Shown: positions 1-8,270, counted from the first letter of the stretch. The stretch: 64,000 bases of DNA from Pseudoalteromonas haloplanktis ATCC 14393 (GCF_000238355.1 NZ_AHCA01000012.1:1-64000), one strand, 5' to 3'. Notes: generated by a model not told the origin, from the letters alone. Numbers and translations are program-made.

Positions 1-70
1 AACTCGAAACTCGAAACTCGAAACTCGAAACTCGAAACTCGAAACTCGAAACTCGAAACTCGAAACTCGA
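1..70. repeat. heptamer tandem repeat, 10 units
   Basis: Ten perfect copies of the 7-base unit AACTCGA fill the first 70 bases. The array touches the window edge, so its true copy number is unknown. The unit length is not a multiple of three, so a change in copy number would shift frame if the array lay in a gene. No open frame is visible here, and it looks intergenic. It adjoins transposase debris. Confidence 0.95.
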
Positions 71-127
71 ATGTAGCAGGTCATCCTATAGTGTAGTTTT
101 CAGCTGTCATACCAATCTGCATAAAGA

Positions 128-376
128 TTAAGTCAATTTTATCCAGTCTCTAGAGCATATGCTTTTAACCGTATCAGGCACTGAGATGAATTTATTCCAC
201 GCTTGCGACACCTGTTCGACTATTTCTTCGTAACCACTAAACACGCGATTAGACAGACAGTGTTGCCGTATCCAACTCCATACTTGCTCTATTGGATTTA
301 ACTCTGGCGAATAAGGTGGGAGGTTGATAAGTGAAGATATACGCACAAATACATTTACGATAGATTTGGTGTTCAA
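128..376 (-). pseudogene. IS630-type transposase, C-terminal fragment
   Basis: The 82-codon frame contains NLPPYSPELNPIEQVWSW, the hallmark C-terminal DDE-region motif of IS630/Tc1-mariner-type transposases, including the final catalytic Glu of the NPIE block. Only about the last quarter of a normal transposase (roughly 330 residues) is present. The first 17 or so residues do not resemble the family, so the fragment appears joined to other sequence. No intact terminal inverted repeats were seen. It is a dead remnant. Confidence 0.75.
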
Positions 377-640
377 TACAAACTCAATAATGACGAGCTT
401 GCGCTATAAAGCGTTTAAATGCTTTAGAGCCATCTTACAAGGTGATAGCTTTATTTTCTCATAGGCTTTCAGTCTGGCAAGAACAAGCTCAGTTAACACT
501 GGCGTAAACAATGCCCCCTTTTAGCGGCTAATTCAAAGCCATCTTCTTTAGAAGGTGGAGCTTTTACTTCTTTATTTGTAGAAGATATAAACCATTGGTG
601 TATTTTTGTCCATAAACATAAATTGTACTTATGTAGCTGA
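377..640 (-). pseudogene. decayed coding remnant, probably mobile-element debris
   Basis: Read on the minus strand, this stretch carries protein-like sequence broken by one frame change near 500 and an in-frame TAG near 393. One frame gives HKYNLCLWTKIHQWF and onward to an AAKRG segment; the next frame gives FTPVLTELVLARLKAYEK and then KRKLVIIEF-like sequence running into the neighbouring IS630 fragment. I do not recognise the family with confidence. The position beside transposase remains suggests a decayed insertion-sequence gene. From 641 to 804 I see only an AT-rich spacer with a short ACCCAT/ATGGGT hairpin at about 763-780. Confidence 0.4.
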
Positions 641-804
641 GATATACTACTGGTTTCATTTAAACGAGAAGTTTAAAGGGATTATGTAGTAAACTACGGA
701 TCATTAGTGAGGTGATAAATCGAAGTTATTCACCCAGTACCCCGCATAGCACTTAATTAAGTACCCATGGTGTTATGGGTTGAAATAAAAGGTTTACATA
801 TCAA

Positions 805-1758
805 ATGAGTAGAGCAGGAATACAGTGGTTCCCTGGGCATATGAATAAAGCCCGTAATGAAATTAAAGAAATCATGCCACAGATGGATGTGATCATTGAA
901 GTGCTTGATGCGCGCATTCCTTACAGTAGTGAAAACCCGATGGTGGCTACTTTGCGTGAAGGTAAGCCGGTCATCAAAATTTTGAATAAAGCGGATTTAG
1001 CTGATCCTAAAATGACCCAGGCATGGAAGGATTACTTTGAGCAAGAAAATGGCGTAAAGGCGATTGCGTTTGGTAATGATAAAGCAGCTGAGGTTCATCG
1101 TATTAATGAGCTGTGTAAAAAGCTGGTGCCGCATAAAGTCGGTGCCGATAAGCAAATTAAAGCCATGATCATGGGTATTCCAAACGTCGGTAAGTCAACG
1201 CTAATAAATGTGTTAGCCGGTCGCATAGTCGCTAAAACTGGTAACGAACCCGCGGTTACTAAAGCACAGCAGCGTATTAAGCTTGAAGACGGTATTATGC
1301 TTTATGACACGCCGGGTATGTTATGGCCAAAAGTTGAAAACGAAAACTCAGGCTACCGTTTAGGTGCGACAGGTGCGATACGTGATACTGCGCTTGAATA
1401 TGAAGAGGTGGCAAGTTATACCGCTGAGTATTTATTGCGTGCTTACCCTGAGCTTTTAAAGGTACGTTATAAAATCGATGAATTACCAGAAAATGATTGG
1501 GAGTTTGTTGAAATGGCGGGAAAAAAGCGCGGCTGTATTCGCGGTGGCAATCAAATTGATACCTATAAAATGTCGGAAATTCTCATTAATGAATTACGCG
1601 ATGGCATTATAGGTCGTATCACCATGGAAACGCCTGCGATGCGTGAAGAGGAAGAAATAATGGTTGCTGAGCTTCGTGCTGCAGCTGAGGCTAAAAAAGC
1701 GGCTAAAGAAGAAGAGAAAAAACAACGTAGGGCCCGCGCTCGTAAAAATCGCCGTTAA
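805..1758 (+). CDS. ylqF: ribosome biogenesis GTPase YlqF/RbgA
   Basis: The gene encodes a 317-residue circularly permuted GTPase of the YlqF/RbgA family, which acts in late assembly of the large ribosomal subunit. The permuted motif order is visible: G4 NKAD at residues 61-64 comes before G1 GIPNVGKST at 124-132, and G3 DTPG follows at 168-171. The N-terminal IQWFPGHM is typical. The C-terminus is a highly charged Lys/Arg/Glu tail (about 275-317), as expected of an RNA-associated protein. The start at ATG 805 is preceded by AAAAGG about 12 bases upstream. The gene is monocistronic. Its terminator is the hairpin at 1797-1820, which also ends the antisense-oriented small RNA behind it. Confidence 0.95.
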   Translation: MSRAGIQWFPGHMNKARNEIKEIMPQMDVIIEVLDARIPYSSENPMVATLREGKPVIKILNKADLADPKMTQAWKDYFEQENGVKAIAFGNDKAAEVHRINELCKKLVPHKVGADKQIKAMIMGIPNVGKSTLINVLAGRIVAKTGNEPAVTKAQQRIKLEDGIMLYDTPGMLWPKVENENSGYRLGATGAIRDTALEYEEVASYTAEYLLRAYPELLKVRYKIDELPENDWEFVEMAGKKRGCIRGGNQIDTYKMSEILINELRDGIIGRITMETPAMREEEEIMVAELRAAAEAKKAAKEEEKKQRRARARKNRR

Positions 1759-1796
1759 TTGTTTTATACCGGTTAGCCTATTAAAATTTAGACATG

Positions 1797-1820
1797 AAAA
1801 AAGCCCGTAAGGGCTTTTTT
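1797..1820. terminator. bidirectional terminator shared by ylqF and small RNA copy A
   Basis: AAAAAAGCCC and GGGCTTTTTT form a 10-bp stem with a 4-base loop and give a T-run on both strands. It ends ylqF on the plus strand and the RyhB-like RNA on the minus strand. Confidence 0.9.
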
Positions 1821-2014
1821 AGTTTCATATCTACCGTCACCGATATGAGCAATGTAGCAAGTAAAATAGTAGGGCGGTCACCCGTTATCAACATCAAGGG
1901 GCGTTGCGATTAATAACAGGTAACCATAGCTTTAACGTGGGCTACACGTGTTTCAGGGTCGAGAAACAAATTCAGTTTATTCCGTACAAGCCGTAGTGCT
2001 TTATCGTCTTGTTG
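1797..2014 (-). ncRNA. RyhB-like Fur-regulated small RNA, copy A
   Basis: This is a predicted minus-strand transcript of about 218 nt, from just below a consensus promoter to a U-rich terminator. It contains ACATTGCTCA (plus-strand complement at 1846-1855), the word at the core of E. coli RyhB that pairs with targets such as sodB. RyhB RNAs repress iron-using proteins when iron is scarce. The 90-nt E. coli RNA is shorter, but Vibrio cholerae RyhB is over 200 nt, so the size fits. A block of about 50 nt spanning the seed and reaching the terminator is identical in the second copy at 2154-2369, whereas the middle of the RNA has diverged. No open frame is conserved across the copies. The promoter, seed and terminator are seen; RyhB identity and Fur control are inferred. 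Confidence 0.8.
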
Positions 2015-2074
2015 ATATTGATTATCAGTTAGATTTCAAAAAGTGTCAACACCTATTTGAAAATAATTCTCATT
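2013..2074 (-). promoter_or_regulatory. sigma-70 promoter with two Fur-box-like sites, small RNA copy A
   Basis: On the minus strand, TTGACA (2049-2044) and GATAAT (2026-2021) are 17 bases apart, a near-perfect sigma-70 promoter. TGATAATCAATATCA (2027-2013) overlaps the -10 and matches the Fur 7-1-7 pattern TGATAAT-N-ATTATCA with one mismatch. AATGAGAATTATTTTC (2074-2059), just upstream of the -35, contains GAGAAT-T-ATTTTC, a second Fur-like dyad. Binding in either place would block RNA polymerase when iron is replete. Confidence 0.8.
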
Positions 2075-2153
2075 AAGTTTTGTTTGTTTTATTTTTCTAT
2101 TAAATTTAGTCGGTTATATAAAAAGTAAATTTTTATATAGGAATTTTTGGCAT

Positions 2154-2177
2154 AAAAAAAGCCCGTAAGGGCTTTTT
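2154..2177 (-). terminator. terminator of small RNA copy B
   Basis: AAAAAGCCC/GGGCTTTTT stem with a 4-base loop, followed on the minus strand by an uninterrupted T-run to 2154. Confidence 0.85.
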
Positions 2178-2369
2178 AGTTTCATATCTACCGTCACCGA
2201 TATGAGCAATGTAGCAAGTAAAGTAGGGCGGTTACCTGTCACCAACATCAAGGGGCGTTGCGGTTAGAAACAGGAAACCTTAGCAGTTTACGTGCGCCAC
2301 ACGTGTTTCAGGGTCGAGAAACAAATTCAGTTTATTCCGTACAAGTCGTTATGTTTTGCCGTCTTGTTG
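2154..2369 (-). ncRNA. RyhB-like Fur-regulated small RNA, copy B
   Basis: This is a second predicted transcript of about 216 nt in tandem with copy A and offset by about 355 bases. It has the same architecture: promoter, a conserved 5' segment of about 45 nt, a diverged middle, the identical block carrying ACATTGCTCA (plus-strand complement at 2203-2212), and a GC stem followed by T7 as terminator. Keeping the seed block while the middle drifts suggests that both copies are under selection. The arrangement recalls the tandem Fur-controlled PrrF1/PrrF2 pair of Pseudomonas, although the seed here is of RyhB type. The 62-codon open frame on the opposite strand is not a credible gene. Confidence 0.8.
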
Positions 2370-2429
2370 ATATTGATTATCAGTTAGATCTAAAGAACTG
2401 TCAACACTCAATTGAAAATAATTCTCATT
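2368..2429 (-). promoter_or_regulatory. sigma-70 promoter with two Fur-box-like sites, small RNA copy B
   Basis: TTGACA (2404-2399) and GATAAT (2381-2376) are again separated by exactly 17 bases on the minus strand. The spacer differs from that of copy A at several positions, while both hexamers and both Fur-like dyads (2382-2368 and 2429-2414) are unchanged. Retention of just these elements supports function. Confidence 0.8.
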
Positions 2430-2530
2430 TATTTGTTTGTGTCTAAATAAATACAAACAAAGCAAAGACTTGGCTGTTAAAATAATTTCTCATATCAAGT
2501 AAATATTCATTAGAGATAGGTTTGTTGAAT

Positions 2531-5479
2531 CTATCTCTGGTTGTTGCTATCTAAGCGGCGGTTTATTCGCTTAACTAGTTCTGTATCTGCTTTTCCTTCG
2601 CTGTCGACGATAAGTAAGAAATGCTCGCCTTGCTGATCAATAACTTTGATCAGCGTATTATCTAGTTGAGTTTTACCATAAGTCACCTCTATGCTAGTTA
2701 TATCTTTGAAGTGCTTTAAGTTTGACTCAATTTGCCCTTGTTCATTTTGCCAGTAACTAAATATATAGTTGTCAGTAATGCCATTACCATCACTGCGAAA
2801 ATCAATAAATGCATCACTATAAAAATATAAGATAGCTTCATCCAGAGGTATTAGTTGCTGACGTTTCATAAATTGCACTTGATATGGCCATAATTTATCA
2901 CCTTTAACAATTGATGTGCTGGGAATCAAATAGCTCTCTTGGAGTAACCCTAAAAATAAAATAGGTGCCCACATGATGCTGATAATGATGTTTCTTACGC
3001 GCCATTTTGAATTGTATGTCAGTGCTTCAGATGAGTGATTTATATGTTGAATATAATTAACCATCGGCAGCCAAATAAATGGAATAATACACAAACCAAT
3101 CGTTGCATAAGCACTAAAACGCGTTGTCGCTGTAAGCACCATAAGTAGTAACCAGATAATTAACGCCAGCGCATTTGGCATGACTTTATTCTTTTTATGG
3201 TGCTCCTGACTGTGCGCGAGGAGCTCTAAAAATAACGAGTAGAAAAAGAACAGTGCAAAAATACCGCGAGCAATTGGCATGATATGACTATTTTGTTGTA
3301 TTTTAATCGCCCGCCAGTTTCGGTAGCTCCAATAGTTTATAAATAGCCCTAAGGTGAGGATACTATAAAGAATAAACTTAGCATTTGTAACAGGGTAAAA
3401 CTGTGCATCACTAAATGTCGGGCGTTTTGCTGATTCAATACGCCATGCGACAATAAAAAAGAGCATCGCAAGTAGATAAACAAGTAACACTAAAATGATC
3501 CAATCATCTTCTAGCGCAAAGCCGTCAGTGGTATCCGCACTTACATATTTAACAATGCCAAACTGTGTATCGTCGATGAGTTTTGCTCGTTCGCTCAGGT
3601 AAAGTTTAATCTGAGCGGCTGGAATATGATCTTGCTTGGCATTAAATGAAAAGTTAAGTGTTAAGGTGTCTTCCACAAAGTGGGTGGTTTTTTTAAAATT
3701 AAAAAAAGCATTATCAATTTCGCTTTGCTCATTATCAAAATGCCAATTAGGCTCTAAAAACTTAACCTTAATTACGGTTTCAATATTGTTGGGGTATTTA
3801 AAATACAGCGGCGCTGTACGATTGATTTGATCGGGTTCGTAAACGCTATTTTGTATATCTGAGGCATAAAAGTCAGCTCTTAACCCTTCGTCGTCAGGTT
3901 GCCAAAAGTCATTAATAAGGTAAAACTCGTCACTTAGAAACTCGCCATTATTTGTGCTTTCAGTCACTGTCATCGGCTTATCAATGGTAATGCCTTTAAA
4001 ATAGCCTTGATAATATTCAAGGTAATCTTTTGCTATTTTATCTAGCCCATTGCGTGCTAACGAACTGCGTCTATTTATTGCCTCAAACTGGCTATAAATG
4101 TAGCGAGTTTGAAATGTTGCAGCTTGCTCAGGTTCAACGGCGATGGTGTAATTATCATAGCTTTTAATTGCGACTGCATCGACAGGTGGAGTCATAGCCG
4201 TGAGACGTGATTCGGAAGGTTTAACTATTAAGGCATAACCATAATTAGGCTGTGCTAAATGTGCTAGGGTTCCGGTTTGATAGTTTATTGTTGGGTCTAG
4301 CCAATAGCGTTGCTCTGCATACTCAAGGGTAACGATGACATGATTAAACACACGAGCAGAGGCGGGCAGTTCAATCAGCCGTTTTCCCTCATCTGTGTTT
4401 ACTAGGGCAGGGTAAGCTTTGATGTCCATTGCTTTTAGTAATGAAATAAGCAGAACGGTTTTGTCTTTACAGTCACCGTAGCGAAGTGCCAGAGTTTCAG
4501 AAGCTGAAGTCGGTTGATGGGAGTTTGTGCCCATTTCAAGACCTAGGTACCGAATCTCGTCTTGGCTAAATTTTAATGCGGCTGCAATACGGTCAGCAAT
4601 CGCTGGGTTGTTTAGGGCTATTTCATCGGCAACCTGTGTAATAGAGGGGGTTACTTCTATTGCTGATTCATATAACGGAACTGCCCAATTTGCTACGTCT
4701 TGCCATGATTTTAACTCTGAGAAAAATACTTGTTTATAAGGACTATACCAGTGAGGAACTTGGTTTGAAGATGCAACCGTTGGCTGATTTTGCAAACTAA
4801 TTTGGTAGTCATGCCCGAGCTCTAAAGGGGTGTCGGTTATATCAACTTCGCCATTGACGGTATTGATGTATAAAGGTGCGTCCTTTTGCCATAGCACGCG
4901 CATAAACTGCTGCGCCACCGGTACGGACCAGTTTAAGGTGCGAGATGCCGCAAAATGTTGATAAATGGGGTTGCGACCAGTAATAGTGTAACTGTAGTCA
5001 AGCTTATCCATCGTACGCATATCATCAACAATAATATTTAACGTTAAACTGCCGTTGTAAATGCGATTAGCTAAATCGGTTTCACGCTGCAATACCTTAA
5101 ACTGCGCACTGGCTAATTTATCTATGTATTGTCCGTCACGAATAATGCCTAAGCCGTTGAGCTCCAGCGTTTGATAACTTGGATCAAAATCAATATTCAG
5201 TTGGCTGATGTAATCAATACCTGATTGATTTACAGCTTGCATAACGGTACGAGTGTAACGTTGTGAGGGTTGTTGCTCTGTGGCCTTTATTTGCGTATCG
5301 AGTAATAAATAATAAGTGCCATCTGCGATTTTGTTTGTGGGGATCTCAGTCGTGATCAATGTGCGCTGTTCTATCCAGTCTTCGGCTGGCTGTATTTGGT
5401 ACTCTTGGCTTGCACTTAAAAAACTGATCATGAGTAAAAAAGCATAGAACATGCTCGTTGCTAATTGAGTCCATTTCAT
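2531..5479 (-). CDS. exported DUF3857/transglutaminase-core membrane protein
   Basis: This 982-residue protein has an N-terminal signal peptide (residues 1-23, ending before QEYQ), a DUF3857-type beta-rich domain, a transglutaminase-like core and a multi-helix membrane C-terminus (about 670-850). The papain-like triad is visible: Cys337 in GDCKDK, His380 in FNHVIV and Asp395 in WLDPT. The segment YPVTNAKFILYSILTLGLF resembles DUF4234 membrane domains. The soluble part would lie in the periplasm. The substrate is unknown; family members are thought to be proteases or cross-linking enzymes of the envelope. It lies 88 bp after the histidine kinase gene on the same strand and could be read with it, but a separate promoter is possible. 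Confidence 0.75.
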   Translation of the reverse strand: MKWTQLATSMFYAFLLMISFLSASQEYQIQPAEDWIEQRTLITTEIPTNKIADGTYYLLLDTQIKATEQQPSQRYTRTVMQAVNQSGIDYISQLNIDFDPSYQTLELNGLGIIRDGQYIDKLASAQFKVLQRETDLANRIYNGSLTLNIIVDDMRTMDKLDYSYTITGRNPIYQHFAASRTLNWSVPVAQQFMRVLWQKDAPLYINTVNGEVDITDTPLELGHDYQISLQNQPTVASSNQVPHWYSPYKQVFFSELKSWQDVANWAVPLYESAIEVTPSITQVADEIALNNPAIADRIAAALKFSQDEIRYLGLEMGTNSHQPTSASETLALRYGDCKDKTVLLISLLKAMDIKAYPALVNTDEGKRLIELPASARVFNHVIVTLEYAEQRYWLDPTINYQTGTLAHLAQPNYGYALIVKPSESRLTAMTPPVDAVAIKSYDNYTIAVEPEQAATFQTRYIYSQFEAINRRSSLARNGLDKIAKDYLEYYQGYFKGITIDKPMTVTESTNNGEFLSDEFYLINDFWQPDDEGLRADFYASDIQNSVYEPDQINRTAPLYFKYPNNIETVIKVKFLEPNWHFDNEQSEIDNAFFNFKKTTHFVEDTLTLNFSFNAKQDHIPAAQIKLYLSERAKLIDDTQFGIVKYVSADTTDGFALEDDWIILVLLVYLLAMLFFIVAWRIESAKRPTFSDAQFYPVTNAKFILYSILTLGLFINYWSYRNWRAIKIQQNSHIMPIARGIFALFFFYSLFLELLAHSQEHHKKNKVMPNALALIIWLLLMVLTATTRFSAYATIGLCIIPFIWLPMVNYIQHINHSSEALTYNSKWRVRNIIISIMWAPILFLGLLQESYLIPSTSIVKGDKLWPYQVQFMKRQQLIPLDEAILYFYSDAFIDFRSDGNGITDNYIFSYWQNEQGQIESNLKHFKDITSIEVTYGKTQLDNTLIKVIDQQGEHFLLIVDSEGKADTELVKRINRRLDSNNQR

Positions 5480-5567
5480 TATTGTTCTTCTTATTGGTAA
5501 AGTTTGAGTGTCCTTTTGGCTACAAGATTACCAAGCAAAGGAATATAAGCCAATAAAATCTAGGGGA

Positions 5568-6851
5568 TTATATTGGCAAACAAATTATGACTTGTGTGCC
5601 TCGATCGTGTGGGTTGGCTAATAATTGTAACTGGCCAGCTTGATTACGAATGAGCTCGCGACTGATCACTAAACCTATACCTGCACCTTGGGCTTTAGTT
5701 GAGTAAAATGGCACAAAGAGGTTGTCGGGGTTGGCAATGCCTGTGCCGCTGTCAGTCAGCTCAATCACAACGCCATCATTTTGCTGTTGCCAGTTAAGTG
5801 TGGGGGGCGTGTTACCGCCCGCTTCAAAGGCATTTTTTATTAGGTTAATAAGTGCTTGCTCAAGCTGACCTAAATCGGCGGTAAAATTCACTGGCTGAGA
5901 TGAGTGAATTACGAGCTCAGGGAATATTGCCTGTAGCCGTAAGTTCACTTGCTCGCTATTGATTTGCTGTTTGTTTGGTGTGGGGAGCTTTGCAAACGCG
6001 CTGTAGCTATTTACAAAATCTAATAAATGTTGCGCACGTTTTTCAATCACTTGTAGCATATCTTGGGCAAGGTCTGGGCTCGGGGTTATTTGCCCTTGTT
6101 GTTTCATGGTTTGCAGTGACTGGCTCATGGAGTAAATTGGCGTTAAGGAGTTGCGCACTTCATGATTGAGCACACGAATTAAGCGCTGCCAAATGTCTTG
6201 TTCATTTGCGCGCAGCTGTTGTTCGATTGAAAATAGTGTAAGCAGTTCGTAATTTCGCCCTGAGCGCCAAAATGTTTGTGCTGATACGATAAAGCGGCGC
6301 TTAAAACGAGACTCTTTCTCTATTTGCCAACTACCGTCGCTATAAACTAACCCTAAATCGGCGCTACTTAACCCCTCAACATTGGGGGCTGTTAAGGTGT
6401 TTAAAAATGCTTTATTGGTAAAGTAAACTTGCCCGTGAGGATCTAAAATAACAATAGGTAAATCAAGCATGCTGGCAAACTCAAACACGAACTCTTCGGT
6501 TTGCATATAGTGGCGTTTACTTTGCGCTATTTTGTTACTGAGCTTGGTAAAGTCATTTTTAAGGTTGGCGACACGCCCGCTTTGATACTGCGCTAAATGC
6601 CAGCTATTACTCTCGTTGTTAGCGAGGGCATCGAGTTGTGTACCAAAGCGCTCGATAACATCAAGGGTCAATTTGTAGCTTTTGACTACTGCAAACAGGC
6701 TTACTGCGACGACGGGGAGCATTATACTAATGCTTGCAAACCAATCGAGCTCCCACGTTATTACAAGCAAAATACACAGCATTAATACAACAAACATCAC
6801 TAAGGCGGCATAACGCATTAGGCGCTGTTCGAGCGAGTGAGTGCGGGCCAT
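5568..6851 (-). CDS. PAS-containing sensor histidine kinase, NtrB-like
   Basis: The protein is a 427-residue kinase. Two membrane helices near residues 13-60 are followed by a linker, a PAS-like domain (about 125-200), and a HisKA/HATPase core. The phosphoacceptor is His230 in LNHEVRNSLTP. The ATP-binding motifs are LINLIKNAFEA (N box), DSGTGIA (G1) and GAGIGL (G2). There is almost no periplasmic loop, so the signal is probably sensed in the membrane or cytoplasm, perhaps from the transporter encoded upstream. Its ATG overlaps the stop codon of the response regulator by one base (TAATG), so translation is coupled. It is the cognate kinase of that regulator. Confidence 0.9.
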   Translation of the reverse strand: MARTHSLEQRLMRYAALVMFVVLMLCILLVITWELDWFASISIMLPVVAVSLFAVVKSYKLTLDVIERFGTQLDALANNESNSWHLAQYQSGRVANLKNDFTKLSNKIAQSKRHYMQTEEFVFEFASMLDLPIVILDPHGQVYFTNKAFLNTLTAPNVEGLSSADLGLVYSDGSWQIEKESRFKRRFIVSAQTFWRSGRNYELLTLFSIEQQLRANEQDIWQRLIRVLNHEVRNSLTPIYSMSQSLQTMKQQGQITPSPDLAQDMLQVIEKRAQHLLDFVNSYSAFAKLPTPNKQQINSEQVNLRLQAIFPELVIHSSQPVNFTADLGQLEQALINLIKNAFEAGGNTPPTLNWQQQNDGVVIELTDSGTGIANPDNLFVPFYSTKAQGAGIGLVISRELIRNQAGQLQLLANPHDRGTQVIICLPI

Positions 6852-8227
6852 TAAAAGTCTGCTTCTTTTAAATCAAGCTGATGTTTATCGATTCGTCTGT
6901 AAATCGCCGATTTACTTAAACCTAAAAACTCACCCGCGGCAACAACATTCCCATTAAATTGCGCCAGCGCTTTTTGGATCATCTGTTTTTCAAGTTCTTC
7001 CAGTGGCAGCAACGGTAATGATTCACTTGTTGCGCTGTTACTTGTATCACTACTGGGTTGTTCAAGAATTAAATCACTGGCGTCAATATTGTCGTTATCG
7101 CTCATGATCACGGCACGTTCAATACAATGGCTAAGTTCTCGGACATTGCCCGGCCACGTGTAGTTCGTAAGTGCTTTGGTCGCAGCTGCTGAAAGTGACA
7201 TGCCTTCACGCTGGTATTTTTTACTGTGCGTTGCAAGTAAGTGATGGGCTAATTCTATAATGTCTTCGGGGCGCTCACGCAGTGGCGGAATATGCAGTTC
7301 AATGGTGTTGAGTCTGAACAATAAATCGCGGCGAAATTCACCCGCTTCAATGGCTTTAGCCAGCTCTGCGTTAGTGGCAGCAATAATGCGTACATCCGCT
7401 GTTTGGGTGTGGCTTGAGCCTAATACTTCAAACTCTTGGCTTTCTAGCACGCGCAGCATTTTACTTTGTAACTCTAGCGGCAGGGTGGCTATTTCATCTA
7501 AAAACAAGGTGCCGCCATTGGCTATTTCAAAACGGCCAAGGCGGTCTTTTTTGGCGTCGGTAAAGGCGCCTTTTTTGTGACCAAATAATTCGCTTTCAAA
7601 TAAAGAGGGCGCAATAGCACCAATATTTACGCTCACATAGCGTTGCTCGCAGCGGTTAGAGTGTTGGTGAATATAGTTTGCGAGTAGGCTTTTACCGGTG
7701 CCATTTTCTCCGGTGATTAAAATACTGGCATCGGTTTTTGCGGCGCGTTTAGCGCGTGTTAGTAATTGTTGCATCACCGCTGAATTTGCAATGTAATCAG
7801 TACTTTTTGGCAAGTTTAGCGCCTTTAAACAGGCATTATCATGATTGCTTTTTTTCAGCGCTAGTTGCTGTTGTACAACGCTAGTTAAACGCAAGTTATT
7901 CCAAGGCTTCTCAACAAAATCAACAGCGCCTAATTGCATCGCTTTTACCGCGACATCAACACTCGCCCACGCGGTCATTACGATAACTGGAGTGGTTGAA
8001 CTAATTGATTGCAGTTGCTTTAAAAATCGCAGTCCTTCTTCACCGGAAGTGGTATCGAGCCTAAAGTTCATATCGAGCAAAATAAGGCTAATTGCATTAC
8101 TGTTTATAATTTCGAGGGCTTGCTCAGGGCCTTGTGCTTCAATACATTGCAAGCCAAGCTGGTTTAGCGCCACGATGGCGGCCATGCGAACATCGGCTTG
8201 GTCGTCGATTACTAAAATTGGGTCCAT
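6851..8227 (-). CDS. sigma-54-dependent response regulator (NtrC family)
   Basis: This 458-residue regulator has a receiver domain with phospho-Asp52 in LILLD, an AAA+ domain with Walker A GENGTGKS, the sigma-54-contacting loop GAFTDA, and a C-terminal Fis-type helix-turn-helix (NVVAAGEFLGLSKSAIYRR). I chose ATG 8227 (MDPILVIDDQ) because the receiver fold begins there; the 17 extra codons upstream cover a hairpin and do not look coding. The presence of GAFTDA means it should activate sigma-54 promoters. The best candidate target is the promoter of its own operon at 12805-12820. It is co-directional with the transporter genes. Confidence 0.92.
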   Translation of the reverse strand: MDPILVIDDQADVRMAAIVALNQLGLQCIEAQGPEQALEIINSNAISLILLDMNFRLDTTSGEEGLRFLKQLQSISSTTPVIVMTAWASVDVAVKAMQLGAVDFVEKPWNNLRLTSVVQQQLALKKSNHDNACLKALNLPKSTDYIANSAVMQQLLTRAKRAAKTDASILITGENGTGKSLLANYIHQHSNRCEQRYVSVNIGAIAPSLFESELFGHKKGAFTDAKKDRLGRFEIANGGTLFLDEIATLPLELQSKMLRVLESQEFEVLGSSHTQTADVRIIAATNAELAKAIEAGEFRRDLLFRLNTIELHIPPLRERPEDIIELAHHLLATHSKKYQREGMSLSAAATKALTNYTWPGNVRELSHCIERAVIMSDNDNIDASDLILEQPSSDTSNSATSESLPLLPLEELEKQMIQKALAQFNGNVVAAGEFLGLSKSAIYRRIDKHQLDLKEADF

Positions 8228-8249
8228 TTTATATGTATGATCCTGTCGT

Positions 8250-8270
8250 GGTGGCCCTCTTTGGGCCACC
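8250..8270 (-). other. GC-rich hairpin between permease and regulator genes
   Basis: GGTGGCCC and GGGCCACC form an 8-bp stem with a 5-base loop in the 53-bp gap. No T-run follows in the reading direction. It could slow 3' decay or lower read-through into the regulator genes rather than terminate fully. Confidence 0.6.

Larger units (their letters stand above)
1797..2430. repeat. tandem duplication of about 278-bp units
   Basis: Units 1797-2075 and 2153-2430 are direct repeats separated by about 77 bp of unrelated AT-rich sequence (2076-2152). Long identical blocks alternate with diverged ones. Identical blocks include CACGTGTTTCAGGGTCGAGA and ATCTACCGTCACCGATATGA. The pattern is that of an old duplication with selective retention rather than a recent copy. 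From 2431 to 2530 I see nothing but the end of the next gene. Confidence 0.9.

Noticed and set aside
1..70. CRISPR array
   Set aside because: The units are seven bases with no spacers, so this is a simple tandem repeat.
2258..2446. 62-codon plus-strand open frame over small RNA copy B
   Set aside because: The matching frame in copy A is interrupted by a stop at the N-terminal side and ends earlier. The conserved features are promoter, seed and terminator on the other strand.
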